Positions 51,557-60,777 of a DNA stretch of 64,000 nt are shown here, piece by piece. The stretch is from Flavobacterium soyangense. GTDB taxonomy: Bacteria > Bacteroidota > Bacteroidia > Flavobacteriales > Flavobacteriaceae. Position 1 is the stretch's first letter. The number at the start of each line of letters is the position of its first letter. The translations under genes and the position numbers were made by a program. The stretch lies in assembly GCF_015277675.1 (NCBI RefSeq), contig NZ_JADHEC010000015.1, positions 1 through 64,000 of the forward strand. Reading direction: 5' to 3'. Below the pieces are notes generated by a model, which was given only the letters and a program-made list of their open reading frames with translations, was not told where the DNA came from and made no database searches.

Positions 51557-53005
51557 ATGAAAACTATAATGAAATTTTTCTTTTTAGTAATACTAACCAG
51601 TCTAGTGACAAATTGTTCTAGTTCAAATGGTGGGTCAGTGCCTACGCCAACACCAACACCACCCCCAATTTTAACTAATGAGGTTGATTTTTGGTTAACT
51701 AAAGCAGATCAATCTGTTAAGCTTCAGAAACAATCAAGTATTTTAGCCTTTGGAACAACCTATAATATTTATGCAAATATTGAAGTAGATGATTCACAGA
51801 CTTTTCAAACAATAGATGGTTTTGGTTTTACTTTAACAGGAGGAAGTGCGGAGGTCATCAATCAATTAAGTACTGCCAAAAAACAGGAATTATTGCAAGA
51901 ATTATTTGGTTCAGCCAGTAATTCGATCTCTATAAGCTATTTAAGAATTAGTATTGGAGCTTCAGATTTAAACAGCACTCCATTTTCTTATGATGATATC
52001 CCAACAGGACAAACGGATGTGAACCTGACCAATTTTAGTTTGACACCGGATATGACGAATTTAATACCTCTTTTGAAAGAAATTTTGGTAATAAATCCAA
52101 ATATAAAAATCATGGCTACTCCTTGGTCTCCTCCGGTTTGGATGAAAGACAATAATAATTCTATAGGTGGAAGTTTGCAGCCTCAATACTATGGAGTCTA
52201 TGCCCAATATTTTGTAAAATATATTCAAAAAATGAAAGCCGAAGGGATTACAATTGATGCAATTTGCCCGCAAAATGAACCTTTGAATCCAGGAAATAAT
52301 CCAAGTATGATGATGGCCGCAGTTCAACAGTCAACATTCATAAAAAATAATTTAGGCCCAGTTTTCCAAACTGCGGGCATTAAAACCAAAATTATTATTT
52401 ATGATCATAATTGTGACAAACCGGATTATCCATTGGCAATATTGAATGATGCTGCAGCAAATCCTTACATAGATGGTTCCGCATTTCATTTATATGGAGG
52501 AGATATAAGTGCTTTATCGACTGTTCATAATACATTTCCAAATAAAAATGTCTATTTTACAGAACAATGGACTTCATCTGACGGAAATTTTGGTGCAGAT
52601 CTTAAATGGCATACAAAAAATGTAGTTATTGGGTCTATGAGAAATTGGAGCAAAGTTGCATTAGAATGGAATCTGGCTAACAATACATCATTTGGACCTC
52701 ATACGCCTGGCGGTTGTACACAATGCAAAGGGGCATTAACGTTGATTAGTAGTGAGAATTTTGACAGAAATGTATCCTATTATATAATTGCCCATGCCTC
52801 AAAATTTGTTCCTACTGGTTCAGTCAGAATTGCAAGTAATTTAAGCGGGAATTTGAACAATACAGCTTTTAAGACTCCAAACGGAAAAATTGTATTAATT
52901 GTTGAAAATGATGGAATTAATACGGAATTATTCAATATAAAATATAATGGACGATGGATTACTACTTCACTAGAAGGTGGTTCTGTGGGTACTTACATAT
53001 GGTAA
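51557..53005 (+). CDS. GH30 beta-glycosidase lipoprotein
   Basis: This 482-residue surface or periplasmic lipoprotein has lipobox TNC (Cys near 21) and a Thr-Pro-rich linker (PTPTPTPPP, about 30-40). A GH30 (beta/alpha)8 barrel with side beta-domain covers the remainder. The fingerprint IDGFGFTLTGGSA starts near residue 89. The acid/base is E241 in CPQNEPLNP and the nucleophile E336 in VYFTEQW. GH30 relatives cleave beta-1,6-glucan, beta-glucoside or glucuronoxylan. In a laminarin-type PUL, a beta-1,6-branch or exo-beta-1,3 activity is likely. The lipid anchor suggests a surface location, unlike the second GH30. Confidence 0.92.
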   Translation: MKTIMKFFFLVILTSLVTNCSSSNGGSVPTPTPTPPPILTNEVDFWLTKADQSVKLQKQSSILAFGTTYNIYANIEVDDSQTFQTIDGFGFTLTGGSAEVINQLSTAKKQELLQELFGSASNSISISYLRISIGASDLNSTPFSYDDIPTGQTDVNLTNFSLTPDMTNLIPLLKEILVINPNIKIMATPWSPPVWMKDNNNSIGGSLQPQYYGVYAQYFVKYIQKMKAEGITIDAICPQNEPLNPGNNPSMMMAAVQQSTFIKNNLGPVFQTAGIKTKIIIYDHNCDKPDYPLAILNDAAANPYIDGSAFHLYGGDISALSTVHNTFPNKNVYFTEQWTSSDGNFGADLKWHTKNVVIGSMRNWSKVALEWNLANNTSFGPHTPGGCTQCKGALTLISSENFDRNVSYYIIAHASKFVPTGSVRIASNLSGNLNNTAFKTPNGKIVLIVENDGINTELFNIKYNGRWITTSLEGGSVGTYIW

Positions 53006-53056
53006 AGTAAACAAAAAAATGAATCAAATTAAATAACAACCAAACAACCAAATTTT

Positions 53057-54619
53057 ATGCAAACAAAAAAAAGTTCAGTAACGCTAATTGCTTTAGTAGT
53101 AGCAATGGGTGGATTTCTAATGGGTTTTGATGCCTCGGTTATTTCCGGAGTAATCAAATTTATAGAACCCGAATTTCAGCTTTCAAAAATCGAATTAGGA
53201 TGGGCTGTAGCCTCCTTATCCTTATCTGCTACTGCGGCAATGATGTTTGCAGGGCCTATAAGTGACAAATATGGTAGAATTGTAGTTCTGAAATATTCCG
53301 CTTTGTTATATGCTTTTTCGGCCATTTTATCGGCTTTGGCCCCTACCTTTTTTATTTTGGTAGTTGCTCGAATGTTAGCTGGAATTGGAGTGGGAATTTC
53401 TTTAATAATAGCGCCAATGTACATTGCCGAAATCGCTCCTGCTGACAAACGGGGAAAAATGGTTTCATTCAATCAGTTGAATATCGTAATTGGACTTTCA
53501 GTAGCATTTTTTACCAATTATCTTATTGTTCATTTAGCAAGTTCGAATGCAGCTTGGGTTGATACTTTAAAAATCAGGGAATATAACTGGAGATGGATGT
53601 TGGGAATAGAATTCATTCCTGCTTTTCTCTATTTTATCTTTTTATTTTTTGTTCCTCAAAGTCCAAGGTGGCTTATTATGAAAGGAAGATTCGGTGAAGC
53701 TTTAGATATAATGAAAACCGTTGGTGACGAAAAAATTGCCGAGAAAACCGTTAGCGAAATCCAGGAAAGTATTTTATTGGATTCTGCTCCAAAAGAAAAA
53801 ATATCGATTAAAGAATTGTTTGCGCCTTCAATGAAATTAGTAATGACCATTGGAATTGGAATCGCAATATTGCAACAAATTGTTGGGATCAATTGTGTAT
53901 TTTTCTATGCTCCAATGATTTTTGAACAATCAGGAATTGGTACCGACGCTTCTTTTATCCAAGCTATTTTAGTAGGACTAATCAACGTGGTGTTTACCAT
54001 TGTAGCAATGGCTTTAATTGATAAATTGGGAAGAAAACCTTTGTTAATTATTGGCGTAAGCGGTATTGCACTAAGTATGTTTGTGTTGGCTTATAGTTTT
54101 AATGCAGCAACTTACACCCTGACCGATACTTCTGTGGGGAAATTGCCAACCGAAATAACTGATGGCCAACTGAATTCTTTAAAAAATAAAACCTTTGAAA
54201 CGGATACCGAATTTAAAAATGCTGTAGCAGCAACTATAGGAGCAACTTTGGCAAATAAATACGAATCAGAACTTATAACGGCTTCTATAAAGATGAATTC
54301 AACCTTAATTCTATTTTGTATTTTAGGTTTTGTAGCTTCTTTTGCCATTTCACTTGGACCAGTAATGTGGGTGTTATTTTCGGAACTATTCCCAAATAGA
54401 ATACGAGGAGTTGCCATTTCATTTGTTGGATTTATTAATTCAGCGGTAAGTTTTTTAGTTCAACTCGTTTTCCCATGGGAATTATCAAGATTAGGAACTA
54501 CTTTAACTTTTTTGATTTTCGGACTTTTTGCTTTTTTTGGATTGCTTTTGATTATAAAACTATTGCCTGAGACTAAAGGAAAATCATTAGAAGAATTAGA
54601 GGCTATTTTAGTAAAATAA
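53057..54619 (+). CDS. MFS sugar porter
   Basis: This 520-residue inner membrane sugar transporter has twelve membrane segments. The sugar-porter signatures include DKYGRI and RGKMVSFNQL (after TM4), PQSPRWL after TM6, QQIVGINCVFFYAPMIFE in TM7 and PETKGKSLEE at the end. A loop of about 60 residues (about 355-415, TLTDTSVGKLPTEI and on) between TM9 and TM10 is longer than in well-studied porters such as XylE. I have seen this in other flavobacterial porters. It should import glucose or glucooligomers released by the PUL enzymes. Confidence 0.94.
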   Translation: MQTKKSSVTLIALVVAMGGFLMGFDASVISGVIKFIEPEFQLSKIELGWAVASLSLSATAAMMFAGPISDKYGRIVVLKYSALLYAFSAILSALAPTFFILVVARMLAGIGVGISLIIAPMYIAEIAPADKRGKMVSFNQLNIVIGLSVAFFTNYLIVHLASSNAAWVDTLKIREYNWRWMLGIEFIPAFLYFIFLFFVPQSPRWLIMKGRFGEALDIMKTVGDEKIAEKTVSEIQESILLDSAPKEKISIKELFAPSMKLVMTIGIGIAILQQIVGINCVFFYAPMIFEQSGIGTDASFIQAILVGLINVVFTIVAMALIDKLGRKPLLIIGVSGIALSMFVLAYSFNAATYTLTDTSVGKLPTEITDGQLNSLKNKTFETDTEFKNAVAATIGATLANKYESELITASIKMNSTLILFCILGFVASFAISLGPVMWVLFSELFPNRIRGVAISFVGFINSAVSFLVQLVFPWELSRLGTTLTFLIFGLFAFFGLLLIIKLLPETKGKSLEELEAILVK

Positions 54620-54638
54620 TTAATTGAAAAAATTAAAT

Positions 54639-55931
54639 ATGGTAATACTGTTTAGAAAATTCAAAAAGCAATTTATTTTGCCATTGGTAATGACTTTATT
54701 TTTGCCCAATTGTGCCAATACAAAAACTCAAAAAATAACAAGTAAAGATAAGAATCAAACTCCAAAAGTAATAATTGTAGAAGCAGAAGACTTTACCGAA
54801 AATTCTGGAAATGTGACATTGTTAAATAATGGATTTGTCAAAACAAGTCAAGATGGTTCTTGGCTAAATTATAGTGTAAACATTCCTGTTTCAGGAAGAT
54901 ACATTGTACGTCTTTTTGCAAAAAACAAAGAAGTTAAAGCTGCAAATTGTTGGATAGAAGATTACATAGGTAACAAAGAAGGTCGGAAATATAACATTAC
55001 CAGAAATATGACTGTTTCAGAGAATAGTTCAAATAGTTTTGTTCAAACAGATGGTTCTCCCTTGGCTGCAATGACTCACTTAATGAAACTTCATATAGGA
55101 AAAAGTGTATTATTAATTGATAGAATTGAATTCACTTTAATACTAGAACATAAAGCTTCTCCTTTAGTAATTAAACAAAACACTACAGGAAAGGATTGGA
55201 AATTAACTTGGAGTGATGAGTTTAACGGAAAGGGATTTCCAGATCAAACAAAATGGACTTATGACATTGGAAATTGGGGTTGGGGCAATAATGAACCACA
55301 ATATTATACTAAAAAAAGGCTTGAAAACGCAAGACAAGAAGGAGGAAACCTTATTATCGAAGCCAGAAAAAATGATGCTGGGAAACCTTGGACTTCGGCA
55401 AGATTAACTACTCGCGGTAAAGAAAGTTTCTTGTATGGAAAAATCGAATTTAGAGCAAAAGTCCCTGTAGGAAGAGGAACTTGGTCAGCAGCATGGCTAT
55501 TAGGTGATTCATATGTAGATGAATTATCTTGGCCTTATTGTGGTGAAGTGGATGTATTAGAAAATGTGGGTTCTGAAATAGATGACAATACAGGAAATGG
55601 TAAAACACATGGTTCCGTCCATTACGAGGGGTATTATTTTAAGAAAGGAAATCAGACACCGTTTATTACAGATGTTGAAAATATGAATAGAGAATTTCAT
55701 AATTATACTCTTGAATGGTTGCCATCTGGTATGACAATGTATGTTGACGGAAAAAAATATTTTGACTATCAGCTCACTGAACCAAGAAGTTTGACTTGGC
55801 CATATAATAAAATACCGCAAAATCTAATTTTAAACCTTGCAATGGGAGGGGGAATGGGCGGAGAAATAGATCCGGCATTAACATCTCAAAAATTAATTTT
55901 TGATTATGTGAGAGTTTACGAATTAAAATAA
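54639..55931 (+). CDS. GH16 beta-glucanase with N-terminal CBM6-like domain
   Basis: This 430-residue lipoprotein has lipobox-type LPNC (Cys near 22). A CBM6-like jelly-roll (about 43-170) starts VEAEDFTENSG, with SWLNYSVNIP, GRYIVRLF and LLIDRIEF strands. A GH16 domain covers about 185-430. The active site is G-E303-V-D305-V-L-E308, with GWGNNEPQYYT near 220 and GRGTWSAAWLLG near 285. The two GH16 enzymes of this PUL thus differ in accessory domain (PKD-like against CBM6-like). The CBM6-type module suggests action on less soluble or branched beta-1,3-glucan. The ATG at 54639 is chosen over a TTG at 54624. Confidence 0.92.
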   Translation: MVILFRKFKKQFILPLVMTLFLPNCANTKTQKITSKDKNQTPKVIIVEAEDFTENSGNVTLLNNGFVKTSQDGSWLNYSVNIPVSGRYIVRLFAKNKEVKAANCWIEDYIGNKEGRKYNITRNMTVSENSSNSFVQTDGSPLAAMTHLMKLHIGKSVLLIDRIEFTLILEHKASPLVIKQNTTGKDWKLTWSDEFNGKGFPDQTKWTYDIGNWGWGNNEPQYYTKKRLENARQEGGNLIIEARKNDAGKPWTSARLTTRGKESFLYGKIEFRAKVPVGRGTWSAAWLLGDSYVDELSWPYCGEVDVLENVGSEIDDNTGNGKTHGSVHYEGYYFKKGNQTPFITDVENMNREFHNYTLEWLPSGMTMYVDGKKYFDYQLTEPRSLTWPYNKIPQNLILNLAMGGGMGGEIDPALTSQKLIFDYVRVYELK

Positions 55932-56039
55932 ATAAATAAACCTGCAAGGTTTTTAAAATCGTACAGGAAAAAAACACTAAAATATTTCCAATAAAATGGA
56001 AATGTAAGAATTAGAAAAATTTTAAAATAAAGTTAAAAT

Positions 56040-57497
56040 ATGAAAGCAACAATTATCACATTCATTTTGCTGATCACAGCCAGTACCTTTTCTCAGCAAA
56101 AAAGCAAAACTTTGCAGAAACCTTTTTCTACAAAAAACAAAGTAATTAGTGTTTACAGTTCTGCTGACAGCACAAATTTAAGATTGACAAATACTGATAA
56201 TTTGAAATTCTCTGAAATAAAACAACCTCTTGAAACCCAGACTTGTATTTTTGTAAATCCAAGCAAGACTTTCCAGACATTTTTAGGAATTGGAGGTGCA
56301 ATAGCTGATGCCAGTGCCGAAGTTTTTGCAAAATTATCAAAAGCAAAACAACAAGAATTGTTGAATGCTTATTTCTCTAAAGACAAAGGGATTGGCTATA
56401 CTTTAATTAGAACCAACATAAATAGTTGTGATTTTAGCAGTGATACATATACTTATGTAGATGAAGGGGATAAGGAATTGAAGACCTTCAACATTGACCA
56501 TGACCGTAAATTTAAAATTCCTTTGATTAAAAAAGCTATGGAAACAGCTGGAGGGAAATTAACATTATTTGTCTCTCCTTGGAGTCCGCCGGCCTTTATG
56601 AAAGACAACCAAAACATGCTGAAAGGTGGAAAATTATTACCTGAATTCTATCAATCATGGGCAAATTATTATGTGAAATTTATAAATAGTTATCAAAAAG
56701 AAGGGATTCCGGTTTGGGGATTAACAATTCAAAACGAGCCAATGGCGACTCAAAAATGGGAATCGTGTATTTTTACAGCCGAAAACGAACGTGATTTTTT
56801 AAAGAATTATCTTGGTCCAACATTAAATAAAGCAGGGCTTGGCGATAAAAAGATTTCGGTTTGGGATCACAACAGAGATTTGTTATCTCAAAGAGCTAGT
56901 ACAATTCTTGATGACCCGGAAGCCAGTAAATATGTTTGGGGAATTGGTTTTCACTGGTACGAAAACTGGAGTGGTGGTGAGCAAATGTATGAAAACGTGG
57001 GTAAAGTACACGAAATGTATCCCAACAAAAACTTACTTTTTACCGAAGGCTGCGTTGAAAGTTTTAATGCAAAAAAATACCAACTTTGGAAAAACGGAGA
57101 ACGTTATGGTAAATCAATGATTAACGATTTTAATAACGGAACTGTGGGTTGGACTGATTGGAACATCCTTTTAGATGAAAATGGAGGGCCAAATCACGTA
57201 GGTAATTTCTGTTTTGCCCCAATTCATTATGACACCAATACTAGTGAATTAATTTATACACCTTCATACTATTTCATTGGACATTTTTCAAAATTTATTG
57301 ATAAAAATGCTAAAAGAATCAGCAGTGTGTCAAGTCGTAGTATTTTAATGACTACCTCTTTTTTAAACCAAAATGGAAAAGTCGTTACTGTTGTAATGAA
57401 TCAAAGTAGTAAAAAAGTGATTTATAATTTATGTATTGGCACAAGTGCAACAGAAGTTTCAATTTTGCCTCATGCCATTCAAACTTTAGTGTATTAA
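56040..57497 (+). CDS. GH30 beta-glycosidase, secreted
   Basis: This 485-residue protein has a Sec signal peptide (residues 1-19, cleavage near TFSQ), not a lipobox. The GH30 barrel has QTFLGIGGAIADASAEV near residue 80, acid/base E233 in IQNEPMA and nucleophile E336 in LFTEGCVES. The C-terminal side domain ends in a short beta strand (ILPHAIQTLVY). It resembles GH30 glucosylceramidase-like exo-beta-glucosidases. It lacks a lipid anchor, so it may be periplasmic and act on imported oligomers, while the first GH30 (51557) is surface-bound. Confidence 0.92.
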   Translation: MKATIITFILLITASTFSQQKSKTLQKPFSTKNKVISVYSSADSTNLRLTNTDNLKFSEIKQPLETQTCIFVNPSKTFQTFLGIGGAIADASAEVFAKLSKAKQQELLNAYFSKDKGIGYTLIRTNINSCDFSSDTYTYVDEGDKELKTFNIDHDRKFKIPLIKKAMETAGGKLTLFVSPWSPPAFMKDNQNMLKGGKLLPEFYQSWANYYVKFINSYQKEGIPVWGLTIQNEPMATQKWESCIFTAENERDFLKNYLGPTLNKAGLGDKKISVWDHNRDLLSQRASTILDDPEASKYVWGIGFHWYENWSGGEQMYENVGKVHEMYPNKNLLFTEGCVESFNAKKYQLWKNGERYGKSMINDFNNGTVGWTDWNILLDENGGPNHVGNFCFAPIHYDTNTSELIYTPSYYFIGHFSKFIDKNAKRISSVSSRSILMTTSFLNQNGKVVTVVMNQSSKKVIYNLCIGTSATEVSILPHAIQTLVY

Positions 57498-57562
57498 TAT
57501 ACAGTTAATTATATATTAATTTTTCTCCTATTATTAGTCTTTTTGTTATATATAATTTAATT

Positions 57563-58000
57563 ATGACTACAGGAAAACCAGTCGTTGAATTGATTAATGA
57601 AGGAAGATCACTCATTTTTAATTGGACTGCTGGTAATGTTGCGGCAATTCTTTAAATATGGTGGTTAAGTAGCGAAGCAGGGAATGCAATTGCCGATGTG
57701 CTTTTTCGAGAGGTGAGTCCCAGTGCAAAACTGACCATGTCTTTTCCTAGAGAAGAAGGTCAAATTCCTATTTATTACAATAAATTCAACACTGGAAGAC
57801 TTTTGAAAATTATCAAAATTCCCCATTTAGATTAGCCTATATTGATTTGCCAAGTACTCCGAAATTTTCTTTTGGCTTTGGATTAAGCTGCACTACTTTT
57901 GAATATTCTGATTTGAAATCATACAAAATGTATACAATTTCCATCAATTTAGTTGAAGCATCGACAATCATGAAAAATCCTACCAGAGACGGAGTTTTAT
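57563..58000 (+). pseudogene. GH3 beta-glucosidase remnant (C-terminal part)
   Basis: Fragments of the C-terminal region of a BglX-type GH3 enzyme survive. The first is TGKPVVELINEGRSLIFNW, then an in-frame TAA at 57653. In the same frame come SSEAGNAIADVLFREVSP, KLTMSFPREEGQIPIYYN and NTGR. After a frame change near 57838 comes YIDLPSTPKFSFGFGLSCTTFEYSDLK. The N-terminal catalytic barrel, about 500 residues, is absent. The PUL has therefore lost the enzyme that would turn oligomers into glucose, unless another GH3 gene exists elsewhere. The 65 bases before it hold no gene. Confidence 0.85.
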
Positions 58001-58019
58001 TGGCAAATTTTTGGCTATT

Positions 58020-58394
58020 CTATTTTTTAATAATATCATCCAAGACTGCTTTTTCAGGGTAATTAATCACTTTAAGTATGATTTCTTGATTTTTTACAGT
58101 TTTCCCTTCGATAACATAAATTTTTCCTTTTTCGAATTCGATATTGCTTTGGTCAAAATCAACATCACCGTATTTCAAAGTGTTTTTTATATCGATGGTG
58201 TCAATCCATTTTTCAGCCAATATTTGGGAGGCTTTATCCGAATAATTAAAAGGTTTATTTCTTAAGTCATTTAAAACTCTGGCATTTGGAAAATAATTAC
58301 AACGGGTATCTTTTCCACTAAAAACAGCTGCCACAAAGAAAGAACCCATTATTAATCCTATTAAGTAATAGGCAAAACGGTGTACAAATTTCAT
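58020..58394 (-). CDS. small membrane-anchored protein, DUF4258-like
   Basis: This 124-residue protein has one N-terminal membrane segment (about residues 6-25). The remainder is soluble and contains CNYFPNARVLNDLRNKPFNYS and LKYGDVDFDQSN, then VIEGKTVKNQEIILKVIN. It resembles flavobacterial proteins annotated as DUF4258 that sit beside alanine dehydrogenase, as here. That name is from memory. Function is unknown. It is convergent with the decayed GH3 gene and marks the right-hand boundary of the PUL. Confidence 0.75.
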   Translation of the reverse strand: MKFVHRFAYYLIGLIMGSFFVAAVFSGKDTRCNYFPNARVLNDLRNKPFNYSDKASQILAEKWIDTIDIKNTLKYGDVDFDQSNIEFEKGKIYVIEGKTVKNQEIILKVINYPEKAVLDDIIKK

Positions 58395-58526
58395 ATATCT
58401 AAAAAATTATTTGTTAGGGGTCATATATGGTATCGCCTTTTTAATTATTGGTGTTTGTTTGCAACAACCTTTTTTTAGTGGCGATTTCATAAATTAAATT
58501 TTTGGCAAAGGTAAAAGAAAGTTTAT

Positions 58527-59720
58527 TTAAAACACGATTAAATTAATATCGTTGTTAGGCAAGTCAAACCAATCGCCAATGGCTTTATTGGTGAGGATTC
58601 CATGGTATAAATACACTCCATGTTTTAAACCGTTGTCGCATCGGATGGCACTTTCGATCCCGCCGTCTTCGGCAATCTGTAACAAATAGGGGGTTAGGAT
58701 ATTGCTAATCGAAAGGGAAGCCGTTTTGGAATATCGGGAGGGAATATTGGGAACGCAATAATGCAAAACACCACTTTTAACAAAGGTTGGTTTTTCGTGA
58801 GTAGTAACTTCTGATGTTTCAAAACAACCACCGGTGTCTATGCTGACATCGACAACTACAGCTCCTTTTTTCATATTTTCGACCATAGTTTCAGTAACAA
58901 TAACCGGACAGCGTTCCTTACCACGCATGGCACCAATAGCAACATCGCATCTTCTTAATGCTTTCAATAAGGATTTGGGTTGAATGGTGGAAGTGAAAAT
59001 ACGCTGATTCAAATGGTTTTGCAAACGACGTAGTTTTATAATTGAATTGTCAAAGACTTTTACATTGGCACCCAGTCCAATAGCGGTTTTGGCTGCAAAT
59101 TCACCCACAGTTCCGGCTCCAATAATGACCACGTCAGTAGGAGGGACGCCGGTAATGTTACCAAATAACAATCCTTTTCCAAAGGAATTGGTAATCATCA
59201 ATTCGGCAGCAATTAATATCGATGCGGTTCCTGCAATTTCACTCAATGATTTCACTGCCGGATACGAGCCATCTTCATCTTTAATATATTCGAAAGCTAG
59301 TGCAGTAATTTTTTTCTTTTTTAAGGCTTCAAAATACGATTTTTTTCTTGTTTTTATCTGAATTGCCGAAATAATAATGGTTTCAGGACTAATCATCGCA
59401 ATTTCGGTAAGAGTAGGAGGTTCTACTTTTAAAAGCATCGGGCAACTGAAAACTTTTTTTGTATCCTTTGTAATTTCGGCCCCTGCATCAGCATATTCTT
59501 TGTCGGAATAACTCGAACTTTCACCTGCACCGGCTTCTATCATCACGCGATGTCCCTGATAAGTTAAGGAGTTTACAGCATCTGGAGTAAGGCAAATGCG
59601 GCGTTCTTGAAAACTATTTTCTTTGGGTAAACCAATGAAAAGTTTGCTTTTGTGCCTTGCTATTTCAAGTTTTTCTTCTTGAGGCAATAACTGTTGCTTT
59701 GTAAATGGAGTTATCAACAT
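58527..59720 (-). CDS. ald: alanine dehydrogenase
   Basis: This 397-residue NAD enzyme catalyses the reversible oxidative deamination of L-alanine to pyruvate and ammonia. The substrate domain begins GLPKENSFQERRICLTPDAV (residues 30-49). The Rossmann motif VIGAGTVGEFAA is near residue 200, and the catalytic-side segments KVEPPT and VDVSIDTGGCFETS are near 100 and 295. Closely related PntA-type transhydrogenase subunits share the fold, but the length and end fit alanine dehydrogenase. Its order with tsaE and porX is conserved in Flavobacteria, as I recall. Confidence 0.9.
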   Translation of the reverse strand: MLITPFTKQQLLPQEEKLEIARHKSKLFIGLPKENSFQERRICLTPDAVNSLTYQGHRVMIEAGAGESSSYSDKEYADAGAEITKDTKKVFSCPMLLKVEPPTLTEIAMISPETIIISAIQIKTRKKSYFEALKKKKITALAFEYIKDEDGSYPAVKSLSEIAGTASILIAAELMITNSFGKGLLFGNITGVPPTDVVIIGAGTVGEFAAKTAIGLGANVKVFDNSIIKLRRLQNHLNQRIFTSTIQPKSLLKALRRCDVAIGAMRGKERCPVIVTETMVENMKKGAVVVDVSIDTGGCFETSEVTTHEKPTFVKSGVLHYCVPNIPSRYSKTASLSISNILTPYLLQIAEDGGIESAIRCDNGLKHGVYLYHGILTNKAIGDWFDLPNNDINLIVF

Positions 59721-59825
59721 TGTTTAGGGAAATTAGTGGTACAATTTACTGAAAAAAATCAGAATTTGGTCATTATAACAATATAAAATTACGCATTCAT
59801 CAGTATTAAAAATGGAAAATTAACA

Positions 59826-60296
59826 CTAAAGAATCCGTTCCATCTTAATATCTGCTCTTTCATAAATACCATCTTCTAAAGGAACTTCCTCAAAATCATA
59901 TTTCTTGTACAAATATAATGCAGGCAATAATTTTCTGTTTGAATACAAAATGAGTTTTTTTATTCCTTTTTGTTGAGCAAATTCAATGCAATGTTCTATA
60001 AGTTTGTTGCCAATTCCTAATCCCTGAACCCCATCGGTTACAGCCATTTTACTCAGTTCGAAGGTGGTTTTGTCAATTTTTAACAGAGAAACTGTGCCTA
60101 CAATTTTGTCATTGTACTTGGCATAAAAAATCATTCCCCCTTTGTCTATTATTTCGCGTTGAGGATCGGAAAGCATAAGTTCATCTTTAGCTTCGACTTT
60201 GAAATGTTTTTTTAGCCATTCAAAATTCAGCGTTTTTATTTCTTCCTTTAAATCCGGAGAAAACGGAATAATTAAAACAGTGTTATCTATATCCAT
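59826..60296 (-). CDS. GNAT-family N-acetyltransferase
   Basis: This 156-residue single-domain acetyltransferase has the acetyl-CoA motif VQGLGIGNKLIEH (Q/RxxGxG/A, near residue 90). The KLILYSNRKLLPALYLYKKYDFEEV end (near 115-138) is typical of GNAT motif B. The substrate is unknown; small amines, peptides or ribosomal N-termini are usual. It sits between ald and tsaE on the same strand and could be co-transcribed with tsaE (10 bases between). Confidence 0.9.
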   Translation of the reverse strand: MDIDNTVLIIPFSPDLKEEIKTLNFEWLKKHFKVEAKDELMLSDPQREIIDKGGMIFYAKYNDKIVGTVSLLKIDKTTFELSKMAVTDGVQGLGIGNKLIEHCIEFAQQKGIKKLILYSNRKLLPALYLYKKYDFEEVPLEDGIYERADIKMERIL

Positions 60297-60306
60297 AATT
60301 TTATAA

Positions 60307-60714
60307 TTATATTAATTCTAAAAGGCGTTTGCCATCAGAAAGCAATCTAATTGAAATTGTTGAATGCAAATCCGGAATAAGATTTGGAATCTTTTCACCC
60401 CACTCAATAAAACACCAATTACCGGAATAAAGGTACTCATCTGCTCCCATATCTAAGGCTTCGATTTCATTATTCAGTCTATAGAAATCAAAATGATATA
60501 TAGTCTGATTAGTAGCAGTTTGATATTCATTAACTAAAGAAAAAGTTGGACTACTCGTCACGTCATTTACGCCCATTTTTTTAGTCAAAGCTTTTATTAA
60601 AGTGGTTTTTCCAACACCCATTTCTCCATTAAAAAGTATGACTTTATTCGGATTTTGTTCTAAAATTTGCTGGGCAACTTCATTGATTTCATCTAATGAA
60701 AAAATAACTTCCAT
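60307..60714 (-). CDS. tsaE: tRNA threonylcarbamoyladenosine biosynthesis ATPase TsaE
   Basis: This 135-residue P-loop ATPase works with TsaB and TsaD to attach the threonylcarbamoyl group to A37 of tRNA. Walker A is GEMGVGKT at residues 30-37. SSPTFSLVNEY (switch region) and HFDFYRL with Asp (Walker B-like) follow. The C-terminal Trp-rich CFIEWGEKIPNL is diagnostic. The partner tsaC (25558) is also in the window. The end is short, as usual for TsaE. Confidence 0.95.
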   Translation of the reverse strand: MEVIFSLDEINEVAQQILEQNPNKVILFNGEMGVGKTTLIKALTKKMGVNDVTSSPTFSLVNEYQTATNQTIYHFDFYRLNNEIEALDMGADEYLYSGNWCFIEWGEKIPNLIPDLHSTISIRLLSDGKRLLELI

Positions 60715-60777
60715 TCGTTAAAAAGTGTTAGGATTTGAGTAAATCTGCAATCTAAAATCTGTAATCTGCATTCTGAA

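Noticed and set aside
57847-58062. Small independent gene downstream of GH30
   Set aside because: Its translation is the last part of the GH3 remnant in a shifted frame.
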